The position numbers and the translations under genes were made by a program. Of a stretch of 64,000 nucleotides of DNA, positions 9,018-17,227 are shown piece after piece. The notes below the pieces were generated by a model. That model worked only from the letters and a program-made list of their open reading frames with translations, was not told where the DNA came from and made no database searches. The stretch comes from Ga0074130 sp964499485 (GTDB taxonomy: Bacteria; Pseudomonadota; Gammaproteobacteria; Burkholderiales; Rhodocyclaceae), in contig CAZCLF010000001.1 in the NCBI GenBank assembly GCA_964499485.1, forward strand, positions 186,001 to 250,000, read 5' to 3'. Every line of letters starts with the position of its first letter. Position 1 is the stretch's first letter.

Positions 9018-11660
9018 ATGACCAAGCAGCTCATCATTGCCGAGAAACCTTCTGTTGCCGCGGATATTGCGCGTGCACTGGGGGGCTTTACCAAGACGGC
9101 CGATTACTTCGAGAGCGAGCAATACGTGCTTTCCTCCGCCGTCGGTCACTTGCTCGAACTGGCTGTCCCTGAAGAATACGAGGTCAAACGTGGCAAATGG
9201 TCGTTTGCCCATTTGCCGGTGATCCCGCCACGCTTCACGCTGAATCCGATCGAGAAGACGGAAGATCGCCTCAAGCTGCTGACCCGCCTGATTAAGCGCA
9301 AAGATGTGTCCGGTCTGATTAACGCATGTGACGCGGGCCGCGAAGGTGAGTTGATTTTCCGTTACGTCGTGCAGCACGCGATGAGCGAGAAGAACCCCAA
9401 GCCGATCCGTCGCCTGTGGCTGCAGTCGATGACGCAAAGTGCCATTAAAGATGGCTTTGCGCATCTGCGTACCGACGATGAAATGCTGCCCTTGGCGGAT
9501 GCCGCGCGCTGCCGTTCCGAAGCCGACTGGTTAATTGGCATCAATGGCACACGTGCCATGACCGCCTTCAACTCCAAGACTGGTGGCTTCCACAAGACTC
9601 CGGTTGGTCGCGTACAAACCCCAACCCTCGCTATCCTGGTGGAGCGTGAGGAACGCATCCGCAAGTTCGTATCCCGCGATTATTGGGAAGTCGAAGGCGA
9701 GTTTGGTGCTGTCGCCGGTACCTATCGTGGGCGCTGGTTTGACGAGAAATTCAAGAAGGGTGAAGACGAACACGCCCAGGCCAGCCGCGTGTGGGAAAAA
9801 TCCCGTGCGGACGAGATCCGCAAGAAGTGCCTGGGCAAGCATGGTGATGTCACTGAAGAATCCAAGCCGACAACACAGCAGTCGCCAGCACTATTCGACC
9901 TGACCTCACTGCAACGCGAGGCCAATGGCCGTTTTGGTTTTTCCGCCAAGACCACGCTGTCGATTGCCCAAGCGCTGTATGAGCGCCACAAAGTACTGAC
10001 CTATCCACGGACGGACAGTCGCCACCTGCCCGAGGATTACATTCCCTCGGTCAAGGAAACACTGCGGGCCTTGGCTGATACGCCCTATGAAGGTTTTGCC
10101 AGTGAGATTCTCGGCTCTGGCTGGGTGCATCCGAACAAGCGCATTTTCAACAATGCCAAGATTTCCGACCACCACGCCATCATCCCAACCGGCCAAGCAC
10201 CCAAGAGCCTGTCGGAAGCCGAACAGAAACTCTACGATCTGGTGGTGAAGCGTTTCCTCGCCATCTTCTACCCGGCTGCAGAATTCAATGTGACCACCCG
10301 CATCACCCGCGTTGAAGGCGAAGCCTTCAAGACCGAGGGCAAAGTGCTGGTCTCCGCAGGCTGGATGGCCATCTACGGCAAGGAAGCTGAAGTCGAGGAA
10401 GAAGGCAAAGACGCCAAGGATGGTGAGGGTAAGGACAGCAAGGCCCTTGTGCCCGTACAACCCAATGAGCGCGTCTGGGCTAATGATGTGGCTGTAAAGG
10501 CCAACCAGACCAAGCCGCCGGCGCGCTTCAATGAAGCCACGCTGCTGTCGGCCATGGAAGGTGCAGGCAAGCTGGTGGATGACGAAGAGCTGCGCGAAGC
10601 CATGAGCGAGCGCGGCCTGGGCACACCTGCCACGCGCGCCGCCACCATTGAAGGCCTACTTAGCGAAGAGTATGTGCACCGTAACGGCCGCGAACTACAA
10701 CCGACCGCCAAGGCGTTCTCTCTGCTATTCGCGCTCGACAAGCTGGGGGTTGAAGAAATTCGCTCACCCGAACTCACCGGTGACTGGGAATACAAGCTCA
10801 AGTTGATGGAAGCCGGCAAGCTGCCGCGCGACGAATTTATGAGCCACATTGTCAGCACCACGCAGGAGATGGTGGCGCGTATCAAGGATGGCGAAATTCC
10901 GGAGGAGGCGTTTGCCACCATCGATGCGCCCTGCCCCAAGTGCGGTGGCGTGATTCAGGAAAACTACAAAAAATTCCAGTGCAAGGCCTGTGACTTCTCG
11001 CTGTGGAAAGTTGTCGCCGGTCGTCAGTACGAATCCGAAGAAGTTGAAGAGTTACTGACAAAACGTACGGTCGGCCCATTACAAGGCTTCCGTAGCAAGA
11101 TGGGGCGCGCTTTCGCGGCCATCATCAAGCTGAACGCTGACCACCAGCCGGAATTCGATTTCGGCCAGAGCAATGAAAGCAGCGACGAGGAAGTCGATTT
11201 CAGTGGGCAGGAAAGCATCGGGCCTTGTCCCAAGTGCCAGAGCGCCATCTACGAAAACGGCATGGCCTATGTCTGTGAAAAATCAGTCGGTGCAGCGAAG
11301 AGCTGCGACTTCCGTTCCGGCAAGGTGATCCTGCAGCAAGAAATTGATCGCGCGCAGATGGTGAAACTCCTCACTGAGGGGAAGACCGATTTGCTCAAGG
11401 GCTTCGTGTCCAATCGCACCAAGCGCAAGTTCTCGGCATTCCTCGTGCGCGGGCCGGATGGTAAGACCGGCTTTGAGTTTGAAGCACGGGCACCTAAGGC
11501 ACCAAAGGCCGGAAAGGCGAGCGAGGCCGACGCTGAGGGTGAACCCACTGCGGATGCAGAGGCAGCGCCTGCCAAGGCGGCCAAGGCCAGCAAGACCGCT
11601 GCTGCGGCAAAGACCACGAAGGCCAAGGCTGCGCCAAAGAAGCGCGCCGCTGCAAAGTAA
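9018..11660 (+). CDS. topB: DNA topoisomerase III (type IA) with Lys/Ala-rich tail
   Basis: 880-residue type IA topoisomerase that decatenates and relaxes DNA through a single-strand break. The N-terminal Toprim domain begins LIIAEKPSVAADIARAL and carries the metal-binding acidic cluster DAGREGELIFRY. The active tyrosine is in LTYPRTDSRHLP near residue 333. Two C-terminal zinc-finger-like modules are visible (CPKCGG..C..C and CPKCQ..C..C). The last about 50 residues form a Lys/Ala-rich tail (KAAKASKTAAAAKTTKAKA) probably binding DNA non-specifically. The dprA-smg-topoisomerase order is a conserved linkage. Assigned to type III rather than TopA from the N-terminal sequence. Confidence 0.92.
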   Translation: MTKQLIIAEKPSVAADIARALGGFTKTADYFESEQYVLSSAVGHLLELAVPEEYEVKRGKWSFAHLPVIPPRFTLNPIEKTEDRLKLLTRLIKRKDVSGLINACDAGREGELIFRYVVQHAMSEKNPKPIRRLWLQSMTQSAIKDGFAHLRTDDEMLPLADAARCRSEADWLIGINGTRAMTAFNSKTGGFHKTPVGRVQTPTLAILVEREERIRKFVSRDYWEVEGEFGAVAGTYRGRWFDEKFKKGEDEHAQASRVWEKSRADEIRKKCLGKHGDVTEESKPTTQQSPALFDLTSLQREANGRFGFSAKTTLSIAQALYERHKVLTYPRTDSRHLPEDYIPSVKETLRALADTPYEGFASEILGSGWVHPNKRIFNNAKISDHHAIIPTGQAPKSLSEAEQKLYDLVVKRFLAIFYPAAEFNVTTRITRVEGEAFKTEGKVLVSAGWMAIYGKEAEVEEEGKDAKDGEGKDSKALVPVQPNERVWANDVAVKANQTKPPARFNEATLLSAMEGAGKLVDDEELREAMSERGLGTPATRAATIEGLLSEEYVHRNGRELQPTAKAFSLLFALDKLGVEEIRSPELTGDWEYKLKLMEAGKLPRDEFMSHIVSTTQEMVARIKDGEIPEEAFATIDAPCPKCGGVIQENYKKFQCKACDFSLWKVVAGRQYESEEVEELLTKRTVGPLQGFRSKMGRAFAAIIKLNADHQPEFDFGQSNESSDEEVDFSGQESIGPCPKCQSAIYENGMAYVCEKSVGAAKSCDFRSGKVILQQEIDRAQMVKLLTEGKTDLLKGFVSNRTKRKFSAFLVRGPDGKTGFEFEARAPKAPKAGKASEADAEGEPTADAEAAPAKAAKASKTAAAAKTTKAKAAPKKRAAAK

Positions 11661-11672
11661 GACAGCCACCCC

Positions 11673-12470
11673 ATGACGTCCTATCAGACCATTCTGACCG
11701 AGGTTGATCGTGGGGTCGGCATCATCACGCTGAACCGCCCCGAGCGGCACAATGTCATCGATGGGCTATTCATCAGCGAGTTGACTGCTGCGATCGCCAG
11801 CATGAGCGGTGACAGCAGCGTCCGTGTGATCATTCTCTCCAGTCTCGGCACCAGCTTTTGTGCAGGTGCCGATGCCCAATGGTTGCTGCAAGGCGCGCTC
11901 AAAGGTGAGGCGGAGAGCTTGGCTGAAGCCCGTGCCTTTGCAACCTTGCTGCGCACGCTCAGCGACGCTCCCAAGCCCACGGTGGCACGCATTCAAGGGT
12001 CCGTCCTCGGCGGAGGGGTGGGTCTAATTGCCGCATGCGATATCGCGATTGCGACGTTCGATGCCGAGTTCGCCCTCACCGACACCCAACGCGGGCTGAT
12101 TCCCGGTGTTATCGCGCCGTATGTCACAAGTGCGATCGGCGCGCGCCATGCCCGCCGCTACATGCTCACGGCTGAGCGCTTCTCAGCGTCCGAAGCGTAT
12201 CGCTTGGGCCTTGTGCATGAAATCGTGGCTGACACTACTGGGCTGGATCATGCCTTGGCGGACTTAGTCGATGCCCTACTCGCCAATGGCCCGCACGCAT
12301 TGACCGAATGCAAAGCCACGCTAGCGGTACTGCAAAATCGACCGATATCGGCTGAGTTGCTCGATCACATGGCGCAACGGAGTACCCGCGTACGCACCAG
12401 TGCCGAGGCACGCGAAGGTCTGACCGCGCTGATCGAAAAACGCTTACCGCACTGGGTTAGCAAACCTTAA
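11673..12470 (+). CDS. Enoyl-CoA hydratase family protein, LiuC/AtuE-like
   Basis: 265-residue crotonase-fold enzyme. Oxyanion-hole segments are visible as FCAGADAQWLL and IQGSVLGGGVGLIAACDIAIA. At the first catalytic position the motif reads GGGVGL instead of GGGxEL, and the second acidic position reads LTDTQRGLIPG. I associate the GGGVGL form with methylglutaconyl-CoA and isohexenylglutaconyl-CoA hydratases. The next gene encodes HMG-CoA lyase, the following step of leucine breakdown, which supports a 3-methylglutaconyl-CoA hydratase role. The remaining leucine-pathway genes (liuR, A, B, D) are absent here, so the substrate stays uncertain. Confidence 0.78.
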   Translation: MTSYQTILTEVDRGVGIITLNRPERHNVIDGLFISELTAAIASMSGDSSVRVIILSSLGTSFCAGADAQWLLQGALKGEAESLAEARAFATLLRTLSDAPKPTVARIQGSVLGGGVGLIAACDIAIATFDAEFALTDTQRGLIPGVIAPYVTSAIGARHARRYMLTAERFSASEAYRLGLVHEIVADTTGLDHALADLVDALLANGPHALTECKATLAVLQNRPISAELLDHMAQRSTRVRTSAEAREGLTALIEKRLPHWVSKP

Positions 12471-12544
12471 GCCAAATCTGCTGTCGAAGTGTGCTGCCCA
12501 AACGCGCTATCAAACAGCACTCTTCTTTCCACACTGAATCACTG

Positions 12545-13459
12545 ATGACTTATCCCTCTTACGTCAATCTCGTTGAAGTCGGGCCACGTGATGGCCTGCA
12601 GAACGAGAAGCAGAATATCCCGACCGCGACCAAGCTTGAACTGATTCGCCGACTGGAAGCGAGCGGCCTCCAGCACATCGAAGCGGCCGCCTTTGTGTCG
12701 CCCAAATGGGTACCGCAAATGGCTGACCACAGTGAGCTCATGCGTGAGGTCATGCGCAACAAAAAGCCCGGTGTCAGCTACCCGGTGCTGGTGCCTAATC
12801 TCAAGGGCTTGGAAGCCGCATTGGCGGCTGGCGTTGAAGAGATTGCGATTTTCACCGCGGCCTCGGAAGCCTTTGCTCAGAAAAACATCAACTGCTCAAT
12901 TGCGGAAAGTCTTGAGCGCTTTCCGCCCGTCATCGCCGCCGCCAAGGCGGCCGGTGTCAAAGTACGCGGCTACGTCTCCTGCGTGCTTGGCTGCCCGTAT
13001 CAAGGGGCCGTCGCGCCCCTCGCCGTCGCAGAGGTCGCCCATGCACTCTACGATATGGGCTGCTATGAAGTCAGCCTTGGCGATACCATCGGCGTTGGCA
13101 CCCCGGCCAGCACACTGGCCATGCTCGAGGCTGTAGCCAAACGCATACCGCTTAAGTTTCTCGCCGGCCACTTCCACGACACCTACGGCATGGCGATTGC
13201 CAATATCCACACGGCACTTGAGTTCGGCATCAGCACCTTCGACAGCTCAATCGCTGGACTCGGTGGCTGCCCCTACGCTGCAGGTGCGACCGGGAATGTC
13301 GCGACTGAAGATGTCGTTTATCTGCTGAACGGCCTCGGCATTGAGTGCGGTGTCAATCTCGACAGCCTCGTCGAGACAGCGGCATGGATCAGTGCTGAAC
13401 TAGGGCGCTCTCCTGCCGCTCGCGTTAGTCGCGCGATGCTGGCAAAATCCTGTGCATAG
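12545..13459 (+). CDS. mvaB: Hydroxymethylglutaryl-CoA lyase
   Basis: 304-residue TIM-barrel enzyme that splits HMG-CoA into acetyl-CoA and acetoacetate, the last step of leucine catabolism. Visible are the N-terminal VEVGPRDGLQNEK (substrate and metal site), the metal-ligand motif GHFHDTYGMA and the signature Cys loop GLGGCPYAAGATGNVATEDV. The start at MTYPSYVNLVEVG matches the family; an in-frame extension back to 12491 lacks family similarity. It lies 74 bases after the hydratase gene. Confidence 0.93.
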   Translation: MTYPSYVNLVEVGPRDGLQNEKQNIPTATKLELIRRLEASGLQHIEAAAFVSPKWVPQMADHSELMREVMRNKKPGVSYPVLVPNLKGLEAALAAGVEEIAIFTAASEAFAQKNINCSIAESLERFPPVIAAAKAAGVKVRGYVSCVLGCPYQGAVAPLAVAEVAHALYDMGCYEVSLGDTIGVGTPASTLAMLEAVAKRIPLKFLAGHFHDTYGMAIANIHTALEFGISTFDSSIAGLGGCPYAAGATGNVATEDVVYLLNGLGIECGVNLDSLVETAAWISAELGRSPAARVSRAMLAKSCA

Positions 13460-13475
13460 TCTGTCTGGAGTAGTC

Positions 13476-13643
13476 ATGGTTGAATCCCCGTGTATCAATA
13501 TCTGCAAGCTTGATCAGGCCACCGGCCTGTGTATCGGCTGTTTGCGCAGTGTCGATGAAATCCGCGCTTGGCGCGACGCCACATCGGAGCAAAAACTAGC
13601 CATTATTGAAGCCGCTCGCCAACGCACCCTGCAGCCCGCCTGA
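13476..13643 (+). CDS. DUF1289 small Cys-rich protein
   Basis: 55 residues. The start VESPCINICKLDQATGLCIGC gives four cysteines in a C-x3-C-x8-C-x2-C arrangement, typical of DUF1289 and suggestive of metal binding. The ATG at 13476 has a TGGAG ribosome-binding site 5 bases upstream. It lies tightly between mvaB (16-base gap) and rapZ (3-base gap), so it is likely co-transcribed. Function unknown. Confidence 0.87.
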   Translation: MVESPCINICKLDQATGLCIGCLRSVDEIRAWRDATSEQKLAIIEAARQRTLQPA

Positions 13644-13646
13644 TTC

Positions 13647-14495
13647 ATGCAAGTCATCGTCATCAGTGGGGTTTCCGGCTCGGGCAAATCGATTGCCCTG
13701 AACGTGCTTGAAGACGGCGGCTACTACTGCGTCGACAATCTGCCCGCCCCCCTGTTGCCCGAACTGGTCCAGCATCTGCGCTGGGGTGGTTACGAGCGCG
13801 TGGCCGTCGCCGTAGATATGCGGGGGGGCAGCAGTATTGCAGCGCTGCCCAGCCAGTTACGCGAACTTGAGAGTGACAATATCCAGGTGCGCTTTATCTT
13901 CCTTGACGCCCGTGATGACATTCTGATCCAGCGCTTTTCGGAAACCCGTCGCCGTCATCCGCTCGGCGATGACAGCACCACGCTCGAGGAGGCCATTGCC
14001 AATGAGCGTGAAATTCTTGCGCTCGTTTCCGAGTTTGGCCATCGCATCGATACCAGTGAGCTGCGCGCCAATGCGCTGCGCAGCTTCATCAAAGACTTTG
14101 CCGCTCTGAATGATGGCCGACAGCTGGTGCTGATGTTCGAGTCGTTCGGTTTCAAGCATGGCATTCCATTGGATGCCGACCTGGTTTTCGATGTGCGCTG
14201 CTTGCCTAACCCGCACTACGATCCGGTGTTACAGCCACAAACCGGCCAAGACAAAGCAGTGTGCGAGTTTCTCGCCAGCCAGCCTGAAGTGCAGCGCATG
14301 GAAAACGACATCGCCACGTTTGTCGATAACTGGCTGCCCAGTTACGTTGCCGATAATCGCAGCTACCTGACTGTCGCCATCGGCTGTACCGGTGGGCAGC
14401 ATCGCTCGGTCTATCTGGCTGAACAATTGAAAGCTCGCTTTGAAAGCAAGGCGCGCGTGTTGGTTCGTCACCGTCGCCTAGCAAGTCAATCATGA
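13647..14495 (+). CDS. rapZ: RNase adapter protein RapZ
   Basis: 282-residue nucleotide-binding protein. In enterobacteria it guides RNase E to the small RNA GlmZ and so tunes glucosamine-6-phosphate synthesis. Walker A GVSGSGKS is at residues 8-15; GGYYCVDNLP and VDMRGG follow in the N-terminal domain. The C-terminal RNA-binding domain carries the conserved GCTGGQHRSVYLAE. It lacks the usual ptsN/hprK neighbours and instead sits between DUF1289 and ubiX, overlapping ubiX by 4 bases. Confidence 0.93.
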   Translation: MQVIVISGVSGSGKSIALNVLEDGGYYCVDNLPAPLLPELVQHLRWGGYERVAVAVDMRGGSSIAALPSQLRELESDNIQVRFIFLDARDDILIQRFSETRRRHPLGDDSTTLEEAIANEREILALVSEFGHRIDTSELRANALRSFIKDFAALNDGRQLVLMFESFGFKHGIPLDADLVFDVRCLPNPHYDPVLQPQTGQDKAVCEFLASQPEVQRMENDIATFVDNWLPSYVADNRSYLTVAIGCTGGQHRSVYLAEQLKARFESKARVLVRHRRLASQS

Positions 14496-15118
14496 AGAAA
14501 ACCATTGCCGTTGGTTTCACCGGTGCGTCAGGCCTACCTTACGGCATGCGCCTGCTGGAATGTCTGCTCGCCACTGAAGACGTACATGTGCAGCTGGTGT
14601 ATTCGCAGGCCGCACAGATCGTGGCGCAACAAGAAATGGGCTTCAAGCTGGGTTCACGACCAAGCGAGGTTGAAACCGAACTCACCGCTCGCTTCAATGC
14701 GCCTGCCGGCAAGCTGCGTGTCTATGGGCGTGAAGAATGGTTTGCGCCACTGGCCTCCGGCTCCAATCCACCCGACGCGTATGTGATTTGCCCCTGCACC
14801 ATGGGCACACTGGCCAAGGTGGCAGTGGGCATGGGCGATGATCTGGTCTGCCGCGCTGCCGATGTGGTGCTCAAGGAAGGCAAAAAACTGATCCTGGTGC
14901 CACGCGAAATGCCCTTCTCCGTTATCCACTTGGAAAATATGCTCACGTTGGCACGTGCTGGCGCAGTGATCATGCCGCCTAACCCGGCTTTCTATCATCA
15001 CCCGCAGTCGCTGCAGGACATGGTGGATTTTGTGGTGGCGCGGATTCTCGATCATCTGGGCGTTTCGCACACCCTGATGGCGAAATGGGGCGAGCCTCAA
15101 CCTTCTACCGAGGCGTAA
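14492..15118 (+). CDS. ubiX: Flavin prenyltransferase UbiX
   Basis: 208-residue enzyme that makes prenylated FMN, the cofactor of UbiD decarboxylase in ubiquinone biosynthesis. Visible are the N-terminal FMN-binding VGFTGASGLPYGMRLLE, the central CPCTMGTLAKVAVGMGDDLVCRAADV and LILVPREMPFSVIHLENML. The ATG overlaps the rapZ stop codon (ATGA), indicating translational coupling. Confidence 0.94.
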   Translation: MKKTIAVGFTGASGLPYGMRLLECLLATEDVHVQLVYSQAAQIVAQQEMGFKLGSRPSEVETELTARFNAPAGKLRVYGREEWFAPLASGSNPPDAYVICPCTMGTLAKVAVGMGDDLVCRAADVVLKEGKKLILVPREMPFSVIHLENMLTLARAGAVIMPPNPAFYHHPQSLQDMVDFVVARILDHLGVSHTLMAKWGEPQPSTEA

Positions 15119-15128
15119 GCGCCCTTTC

Positions 15129-15725
15129 ATGTCGTCACAGGAAATCCCGCTCTTCCCGCTCAACACTGTGCTCTTCCCCGGTGGCTATCTGCCGCTACGG
15201 GTATTCGAGCAACACTATATGGACATGGCCACGCAGTGTCTGCGTGACAGCACATCGTTTGGCATCTGTCTGATCTCTAGCGGTCAGGAAGTCGGCAAAC
15301 CCGCGGTGCCGCATGAGATAGGCACCCTGGCGCAGATCGGCGACTGGGATATGCCTCAGCTGGGCGTGCTCAACATCAAGGTACATGGGCTACAACGTTT
15401 TCGTATCCTCAAGCGGCGCAGCGAAAGCTCGGGCCTGCAAGTGGCAGAGATTGAGCTAATCGACAATGAGCCGGCGATGCGTCTACCTTCAGCCCTATCT
15501 CGCATGCAGCCGCTGATGCGCATCATCCTTGCCGATGCCGGCGATGCGGTCCCCACACCGCATTTTCTCGACGATGCGGTATGGCTGGGCAACCGCTATG
15601 CCGAACTGTTGCCCATCTCCTTGCTCGCCAAACAGAAGCTGATGGAGATCGACGATTCGCTGCTACGTATTGAAACCATTCATCAGTATCTGGACCAGAA
15701 GGGTTTGCTCAAGCAGGACGCCTGA
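15129..15725 (+). CDS. LON substrate-binding domain protein
   Basis: 198 residues resembling the stand-alone N-terminal domain of Lon protease: IPLFPLNTVLFPGGYLPLRVFEQHY is the family opening, followed by ISSGQEVG and LNIKVHGLQRFRIL. There is no AAA or protease domain. Ten bases after ubiX and likely in the same transcript. Function unknown; possibly a substrate-recognition or RING-associated-type module. Confidence 0.88.
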   Translation: MSSQEIPLFPLNTVLFPGGYLPLRVFEQHYMDMATQCLRDSTSFGICLISSGQEVGKPAVPHEIGTLAQIGDWDMPQLGVLNIKVHGLQRFRILKRRSESSGLQVAEIELIDNEPAMRLPSALSRMQPLMRIILADAGDAVPTPHFLDDAVWLGNRYAELLPISLLAKQKLMEIDDSLLRIETIHQYLDQKGLLKQDA

Positions 15726-15791
15726 TTCAGACCGGTTCCGGCGTAAAATCATGGCTTCGCCACATTGGCTGTAAGCCACCCGGTACCGAAC

Positions 15792-16856
15792 ATGGCACGT
15801 CCTCACAACGACAACTTCCTACGCGCGCTGCTGCGCGAGCCCGTTGATTACACGCCGCTGTGGCTGATGCGCCAAGCCGGGCGCTACCTGCCGGAATATA
15901 ACGAGACGCGCCGCCGTGCTGGTAACTTCCTCAATCTGTGCAAGTCACCGTCCATGGCCTGCGAAGTAACCTTGCAGCCACTCGCCCGCTACAAGCTTGA
16001 TGCAGCCATTCTCTTTTCCGACATCCTGACCATTCCGGATGCGATGGGGCTGGGCCTGTATTTCGCCGAGGGCGAAGGCCCTAAGTTTGAGCGTCCGCTG
16101 CGTGAAGAGTGGGCGATCCGGGACCTGACGGTACCGGACCCCTACGATCATCTGCGCTATGTGTTGGATGCCGTCTCCGAAATTCGCCGCGCGCTCGACA
16201 ACTCGGTGCCACTGATCGGCTTTTCCGGCAGCCCCTTTACACTGGCTTGCTACATGGTGGAAGGCGGCGGCTCCACCGATCATCGCACCATCAAGACCAT
16301 GTTGTATCAGCGCCCGGACTTGCTGCACCACATCCTCGACATCAACGCACAGGCAGTGACCGCTTACCTCAATGCGCAGATCGAAGCGGGCGCACAGGCA
16401 GTGCAGATCTTCGATACCTGGGGTGGCGCGTTGTCACACCGCGCCTTCCACGAGTTCTCGCTGGCCTATCTCAAGAAGGTGGTGAGCGGCCTCAAGAAAA
16501 CACACGATGGCGAACGCGTACCCTGCATCGTCTTCACCAAGGGCGGTGGTCAGTGGCTGGAAGCGATGGCCGATATCGGCTGCGATGCACTTGGCCTCGA
16601 CTGGACGACTAGCTTGGGCGATGCTCGCCGCCGCGTGGGCGACAAGGTGGCGCTGCAAGGCAACCTCGACCCTATTACTTTGTTTGCCGGCCCCGATGCT
16701 ATCGCGGCAGAAGCAACGCGCGTGCTCGAAGACTATGCATCGACCGGTGGCCCCATGACAGGGCATGTGTTCAACCTGGGGCATGGGATTTCTCAATTTA
16801 CCCCCCCAGAACACGTGACTGCACTGGTTGAGACCGTACACAACTTTCGAGCTTAA
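15792..16856 (+). CDS. hemE: Uroporphyrinogen decarboxylase
   Basis: 354 residues, the same as E. coli HemE. It decarboxylates uroporphyrinogen III to coproporphyrinogen III in heme biosynthesis. The signature PLWLMRQAGRYLPEY is near the N-terminus. The catalytic Asp is in ILFSDILTIPDAMG, the second signature is GFSGSPFTLACYMVEGGG, and FNLGHGI is near the end. The ATG at 15792 gives the family start; nine in-frame codons upstream are not conserved. Confidence 0.95.
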   Translation: MARPHNDNFLRALLREPVDYTPLWLMRQAGRYLPEYNETRRRAGNFLNLCKSPSMACEVTLQPLARYKLDAAILFSDILTIPDAMGLGLYFAEGEGPKFERPLREEWAIRDLTVPDPYDHLRYVLDAVSEIRRALDNSVPLIGFSGSPFTLACYMVEGGGSTDHRTIKTMLYQRPDLLHHILDINAQAVTAYLNAQIEAGAQAVQIFDTWGGALSHRAFHEFSLAYLKKVVSGLKKTHDGERVPCIVFTKGGGQWLEAMADIGCDALGLDWTTSLGDARRRVGDKVALQGNLDPITLFAGPDAIAAEATRVLEDYASTGGPMTGHVFNLGHGISQFTPPEHVTALVETVHNFRA

Positions 16857-16889
16857 GGCGATTGAGCCCTGATCTCAAAGGGGTTTTCT

Positions 16890-16950
16890 GTCTTGACGCA
16901 AAACTGCAAAAATTGCAGTTGAGTAAAAGCCCCAAAATGGGCGTCAAGAC
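16890..16950. repeat. Three-stem inverted-repeat structure downstream of hemE
   Basis: A perfect 10-bp outer stem, GTCTTGACGC (16890-16899) with GCGTCAAGAC (16941-16950), encloses two inner hairpins. These are AACTGCAA/TTGCAGTT with an AAA loop (16902-16920) and GCCC/GGGC (16929-16942, sharing two bases with the outer arm). On RNA or as a DNA cruciform this would give a three-way junction. There is no adjacent T-run. Confidence 0.75.
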
Positions 16951-16955
16951 TTGAC

Positions 16956-16964
16956 TTATGCACA
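16956..16964 (+). promoter_or_regulatory. DnaA box TTATGCACA
   Basis: Exact match to the TTATNCACA DnaA-box consensus, immediately right of the inverted-repeat structure in the hemE-priA interval. Confidence 0.55.
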
Positions 16965-17132
16965 GAAACCGGCATCGCCGCTGCGGCCGTAAAAATTTCA
17001 GCGACAGATCAAGGGTATAAGCTTATGCCATTGATAAAAAAGAGTTTTTTTGTTGCACAATTGTTATACAACGTAACAAATTCTCAAACAGGCCGGTCAC
17101 TTAGCGGATTCCCGCAGGGGTTTCCCACAAAG

Positions 17133-17141
17133 TTATCCACA
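17133..17141 (+). promoter_or_regulatory. DnaA box TTATCCACA
   Basis: Exact match to the strongest DnaA-box consensus, about 90 bases before the priA start and embedded in a CCCACA...TGTGGG inverted repeat (17124-17153). Confidence 0.65.
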
Positions 17142-17227
17142 GAATCTGTGGGTAGCTTAAAACTCCTTTACGAACAAGAAACTAGGGCGCAAACGCAAAG
17201 CACAATCGAGATGTCGGCGCCAAGCCC

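Larger units (their letters stand above)
16857..17227. other. Gene-free hemE-priA interval with inverted repeats, DnaA boxes and an AT-rich stretch
   Basis: The longest gene-free interval of the window (371 bases). From left to right it holds a short CCCT/AGGG hairpin followed by TTTTCT (16867-16889, possible weak hemE terminator), a nested inverted-repeat structure (16890-16950) and a DnaA box (16956-16964). An AT-rich stretch follows (about 17021-17085), then a second DnaA box (17133-17141) overlapping the hairpin CCACAG/CTGTGG at 17138-17152, and a priA leader. A 68-codon open frame inside it has no protein-like character. Confidence 0.7.
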
